From positions 38,791,633 to 38,855,632 of the forward strand of contig NC_057768.1 in assembly GCF_010389155.1 (NCBI RefSeq): 64,000 bases of DNA, in the 5' to 3' direction. The notes beneath the pieces are model-generated. The model had not been told where the DNA came from. It saw only the letters and a program-made list of their open reading frames with translations, and searched no databases. Of the stretch, positions 60,149 to 64,000 are shown in pieces (within the stretch, counting starts at the first letter, position 1; each line of letters starts with the position of its first letter). The DNA comes from Erigeron canadensis. Its lineage: Eukaryota; Streptophyta; Magnoliopsida; Asterales; Asteraceae. Position numbers and translations under genes: made by a program.

Positions 60149-60921
60149 GGGGGAGAGGAGTGGCAAGCCGCATCCAAACGGCATGACCATGTCATCGAGG
60201 GAACACCGACGCCAATGGCTTGGCATGAGGACGGCATGATGGCTGGTGGGGTTAAAGCCCGTTGCGGCTTGGAGAAATTTGGCTGTTGGGGGAGCGTGCG
60301 TGGTGGGGTTCAGCCCACTTTTTGACCGTTGAACACCAATTAAAAAAAAATAAAAAAAATTCTACCCCTTTATCTCTATATACACTTCATTTTTAACCCA
60401 AAAAATCACCAAACAAAAACATATCTTCACACTTTCACAAAAAAAAAAAACCACATTATTAAAAAAATGGATTTCTCTTCCTCATCTTCTTCATTTTGTG
60501 TTCCACCGGAGTTACAGGACGAGGACGTGCATCATCGACTCCGATATGATCTCACGGCGCATGTATCGGCTTTAGACTTATCATACCTCGACGATCCAGC
60601 GATGCAGCCACCATCAGTTGCGAGTTTGATTTAGTTGTCTTCATTTTAGAAATTTAGAATTTAAATTTATGTACTTTTTAATTTATGTTTATGTAATGTT
60701 TAGTTTTAATTTTAATGAATGTTTAAGTTTTTATTTAATGTTTGATTAAATTAAATGAAAAATGAAAAAAATAAATTTGAGAGGGATGATAAAGTCATGA
60801 ATGCCATTAAAAATGATTGAGAGAGATGGTTGAGAAGGTTGAAAAGAAAAATTGAGTTGGAGGTATTTAATTGGTGGTATTTAGGAGGGATGAGAATTTG
60901 GGAGGCATGACTCCTCTACCC
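60149..60921 (+). mobile_element. Non-autonomous PIF/Harbinger-like element, about 773 bp
   Basis: The ends GGGGGAGAGGAGT and the reverse complement of GGGTAGAGGAGT form a TIR pair. TTA is present on the left (60146-60148), and TTA occurs within one base of the right end. An ORF of 55 codons (60467-60634) is retained. Confidence 0.7.
60467..60634 (+). pseudogene. 55-aa ORF remnant inside the Harbinger-like element
   Basis: Starts MDFSSSSSSFCVPPELQDED and ends at a TAG after a Pro/Ser-rich stretch. The serine-rich start fits the N-terminus of a PIF/Harbinger element protein cut short by internal deletion, but it is too short to place. Not a likely host gene. Confidence 0.35.
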
Positions 60922-61718
60922 TTTATGCAAAAATTGTGTGAGAGTTTATTACACAAATCTTAAAAACTACTCAAGATAGGACTAATTCCAACAATACACA
61001 ATATTGTAAGTAATTTGGACTACAACATGTTTTAGACACAATTATCATTAGTAACAAAGTTCACTATTATACCAAGTATCGGTAAATCAGCTTGTATCCT
61101 TGAGATGGATGAACACCTATTGATGCAACTTTTTTACATGTGTTGGAATTAATTATATCTTTCAAATTAGCCTTTGACAATTCATGCATTTTCTTGGAAA
61201 AGAGCTTGAGAAATTGGGTACATAATCTCATACCCTCTATTCTCTAACAAAGTAAATCCCCCCTATTAAATATTTATATCTTTGAAATACCTTGTTTGCC
61301 TTTGGGCTTTTTTGTTTTTCTTTTTTTTATCTTTACGTAACTACCCAAAATCCCTAATAAAGCAGACCGCTTTTCCCACTATTACTGTCGCATTACGCGA
61401 GTACCATACTCTTTGAAGTTTTTGAATGTTCCTTTCATATTTGCTTTAATAAATCATAAATGACTAACAAGACTTCAACTTTGACGACAATGTACTAAAG
61501 CTATACTATTAATTAATCCACCCATCACACTTTTTGACACAGTTTAAATTGGATATCTAATACCAATGTAACGTGTGGCATGTGTATATATATATTATCT
61601 TATAAAACATCTGAATGCATTTTTTAAGTACACGTTGCTTAAGGGTAGACGCGAGTTCGATTATTAAGATGCTAAAATGTGGATATTAAATAATTTTTAT
61701 CGGTATTAAAAACCTTAA
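60922..61718. other. Intergenic, no gene
   Basis: AT-rich. A tRNA-like GGGTAGACGCGAGTTCGATT near 61640 could be a SINE fragment. Nothing else is supportable. Confidence 0.4.
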
Positions 61719-62010
61719 GGTCGCGTTTGTTTCATAGAATTTGATGGAATCTGATGGAATTGGAATTGAATTTCATTCCTTAGTGCGTTTGGTTGTTCAA
61801 AGAAGGAGGAATCTCATTCCGTAGGAATGTAAACATTCCATCATTTGATGGAATCTCCATTCCTTGGGCATGGAGGAAGGAATTGCATTTCTTCCGTCAC
61901 TTGAATTTTCAAAAAATCAAAAACATTCCGTCAAATTCAATTCCTTCAGATTCTAATTCCTTCGAAAGATTCTATTCCTTCCAAAAATATTCTGTGAACC
62001 AAACATGCCC
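61719..62010 (+). mobile_element. Tourist-like MITE, copy 2, 292 bp
   Basis: The ends GGTCGCGTTTGTTTCATAG and the reverse complement of GGGCATGTTTGGTTCACAG have TAA on both borders (61716-61718 and 62011-62013). It is a close inverted match to 5001-5290. Confidence 0.82.
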
Positions 62011-62407
62011 TAAAGGATATAATGATAAGAATCCAATATGATTTTGATGATAAAATGTGAAACTTTTTTTTAAAGTACACCTATTTTACCCTTGTTTTGG
62101 GTAGGCCTTTTAACACACTTCGAAATCTTTTGGAAAATGATGACCAACAATTGTATACTTTTGCTATATATCAATTATTATAGCCAAAGCCTATCAATCA
62201 ACGTTATAACCAAATTACCAGTAATCAAATTTTTAAAGCAAGGACGGATCAACGGATCAGTTTATAAGTAGTCGAGTATATATATATGAAAAAAAATGTG
62301 AGTGTCATTAAATTAATGATATACATATTTATTCGTCATTTGATATAATAAATATCTCCTGTAACAATGACTAATTATACATATACATACATACATCTAA
62401 TAAAATA
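62011..62407. other. Intergenic, no gene
   Basis: AT-rich with ATACATACAT microsatellite sequence before the Helitron. No feature is seen. Confidence 0.4.
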
Positions 62408-62796
62408 CTAGACGGGTACCCGCACGATGCAGCGGTACCTTTGAAAAGGTGATGGTTAAATGTATCTTGGAGAGCTCGTAAAGAATGGTGATTTGGGTGG
62501 TGGTTATGGTTTAGTTAAACAGACTAAGCGAGGGAGAGATGAAACCAATCTTTTTGTAGGTTGATGGTGGTTGCCGTCGAGATGAAACTAATTTTTATAA
62601 TAGGCTTCTGGCGAGAGCAAGAGAGAAGAGGATTAGGGATAGGCATTGAGAAATAGATGGAAGGGTAATACAGGAAAATCACTTAAAAGTGGAAGAGATA
62701 GTTGTTTGTAGGAGGGTATAAATGTATAATAGGTATTTCAAAGGTAGATTAGTTTGAAAAAAAATATATGCCAAATGCTTTAATATGGAGTATAGA
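62408..62796 (-). mobile_element. Short non-autonomous Helitron, 389 bp
   Basis: The minus-strand 5' end is TCTATACTCCATATTAAAGC after a host A. The 3' end has a GGTACCGC...GCGGGTACC hairpin, then CTAG before a host T. It shares its 5' end with the 38283-38606 element. Confidence 0.82.
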
Positions 62797-62946
62797 TATA
62801 GATAGATATAGTCATATAGATATAGATATAGATGTAGGCATAAATACATGCGAAATTTAGACACATTTATCATTTTTCTTCCGCAGCATCACAAACTTTG
62901 TAAGAATAAGTGATGTTTATGCTGATCTTGTTGATAGTGGACCCAT

Positions 62947-63737
62947 TTACGCCTCCTCGACAACATCCAAACAAAGAAGGTAAGCTGCTAACCCAACAAC
63001 AGGTATGAATCTTAGATACTTCACTAAGTTCACCTTTGTTTTCTCAATATTTTGAAGATTTTCTCCAATCAACCACGGCTGAAAAACTATGTAAAGACAT
63101 ATATCCCATATGAAAGCATATGCAAGCCTTTCTGATCCAAGGTAATTTATCAAGAACTCCCATCTATCTACTAGACCCCCGAAATTCCCATCTGACCTTC
63201 CAAATACGGCCCACAATATTGATATTAGACAAGCAGCCCCACCCACAACTCCAACCACTGCTGCACCATTAACCATAACCACGCCAAGTTTGGAAGGTTT
63301 TCTAGGAGTGGGCTCGGTGTCTGGCTTATTTAATCGAATAGCCATGTAAGGTATTAAGAATGCTGCAACACACAAAAGTAAAGAAAGCCACTGAGAGCAA
63401 AATTCTGGTAATGGGCATAACACGGGTCATATTGGAATAGAACGTACTACCAAAGGGACTTGGTCCTAGCGGTAATTGAGATGAGCCATCAACCAAGAGA
63501 TTGTAGATTTAAGTCAAATGATGGACAAATTCTAAATATGTATGAATGTGTGTGAATTTTCTTTTCTCGTGTAAAAGGAAAAAGGAGATAGAGCTTATTA
63601 CTATTTGTAAGAAACATCTGAAAACCCCACAAGACGTCAAGTGATCCCTTATATCTGTCTCTATTGCGATCGGTGAATAACAATGGAGCGAACATCAATG
63701 TCCATCCGATGACAAAATTGAACAATCCTTCAGAAAC
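62947..63737 (-). CDS. Unknown multi-pass membrane protein, last two exons
   Basis: Exons 63737-63602 and 63362-62947 join in phase (ACA AAT A|CA TTC) and end at TAA 62947-62949, giving about 183 residues; the 5' exons lie beyond base 64000. The product has about five hydrophobic segments: FNFVIGWTLMFAPLLF, TFLIPYMAI, GAAVVGVVGGAACLISILWAVF, AFIWDICLYIVFQPWLI and FIPVVGLAAYLLCL. A charged linker DRNRDRYKGSLDVLWGFQMF lies after the first. The splice signals and the match of frame across the intron support a real gene. It resembles conserved plant proteins of unknown function, some predicted to be plastid-targeted; without the N-terminus the compartment cannot be judged. No name is justified. 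Confidence 0.8.
63455..63590 (+). mobile_element. SINE-like insertion in the intron of the membrane-protein gene
   Basis: GGTCCTAGCGGTAATTGAG is A-box-like and GAGATTGTAGATTTAAGTC is B-box-like at tRNA spacing. The body then enters ATGTATGAATGTGTGTGAAT. The SINE overlaps the gene's intron (63363-63601) and opposes the gene's strand. Confidence 0.5.
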
Positions 63738-64000
63738 CTGGCCAAAACCGGAACAGGTTCATTTCAAATTATGTCAATTTGGAAAAGGGAAATTAAAATT
63801 AGAGCTGTTCAGTTAATGTTCTTACAGGGTGGAGCACAGGAGCTTCAAGTAAATGAAAACCAACTACTCTGCCAAAAAGTAAATCATGAATTAACCAAGG
63901 TTACAAAAATCGTTAATTGCTCCCAGGCTGGTTGCGAGTTGGGAGTACTCGAGTGTATGCAGTGAGTACTAGGGGTTAAAGTGGCCAAGTCGAGGAGTAC

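Noticed and set aside
1..64000. CRISPR array, bacterial operon or viral genome
   Set aside because: There are no regularly spaced repeats and no prokaryotic gene layout. Introns and plant families throughout show nuclear plant DNA.

Overview
The window is nuclear DNA from a flowering plant, very probably a eudicot. It is AT-rich, its genes have GT-AG introns, and every recognisable protein belongs to a plant family. Transposable elements dominate the spaces between genes. The SINE and LTR types would fit Asteraceae, but that is an impression and cannot be shown from this sequence alone. There are no rRNA or tRNA genes and no CRISPR array.

Protein-coding genes, left to right: (1) the 3' twelve exons of a short MED25-like Mediator subunit, + strand, 471-4482; (2) a 73-residue secreted-peptide ORF at 6325 and a related copy broken by a TAG at 11318; (3) an intronless ASPG1-like aspartic protease, 15845-17338; (4) a choline-transporter-like (CTL/SLC44) membrane protein, seven coding exons, 27462-30992; (5) a TGA-class bZIP factor clearly matching PERIANTHIA, eleven exons, 41012-43562; (6) a 130-residue protein of unknown function on the minus strand, 44404-44796; (7) a complete twelve-exon PP2A 65-kDa A subunit on the minus strand, 55310-58972, with a 5'UTR intron; (8) the last two exons of an unknown multi-pass membrane protein on the minus strand, 62947-63737. 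These genes do not form an operon or a visible pathway; they are ordinary independent plant genes.

The rest is a well-preserved record of transposition. A full-length but frameshifted L1-type LINE lies at 18811-24502 with matching target-site duplications (TSDs), and there are two 5'-truncated LINE tails (34378-35038 minus, 36415-36956 plus). Three Helitrons have readable ends. Several hAT-type elements have 8-bp TSDs, two PIF/Harbinger derivatives keep fragments of coding sequence, and there are Tourist-like and other MITEs. Mutator-like elements with long terminal inverted repeats are present, one nested with a LINE in a duplicated 323-bp repeat. SINEs and a 1.47-kb solo LTR with a perfect 5-bp TSD complete the set.

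I found no convincing new biological system. The observations most worth following are the linker-less MED25 architecture, a covarying 3' stem-loop shared by three different LINE tails, the long foldback elements that could make hairpin RNA, four copies of a GC-rich palindrome inside the solo LTR, and the secreted-peptide pair with one broken copy.
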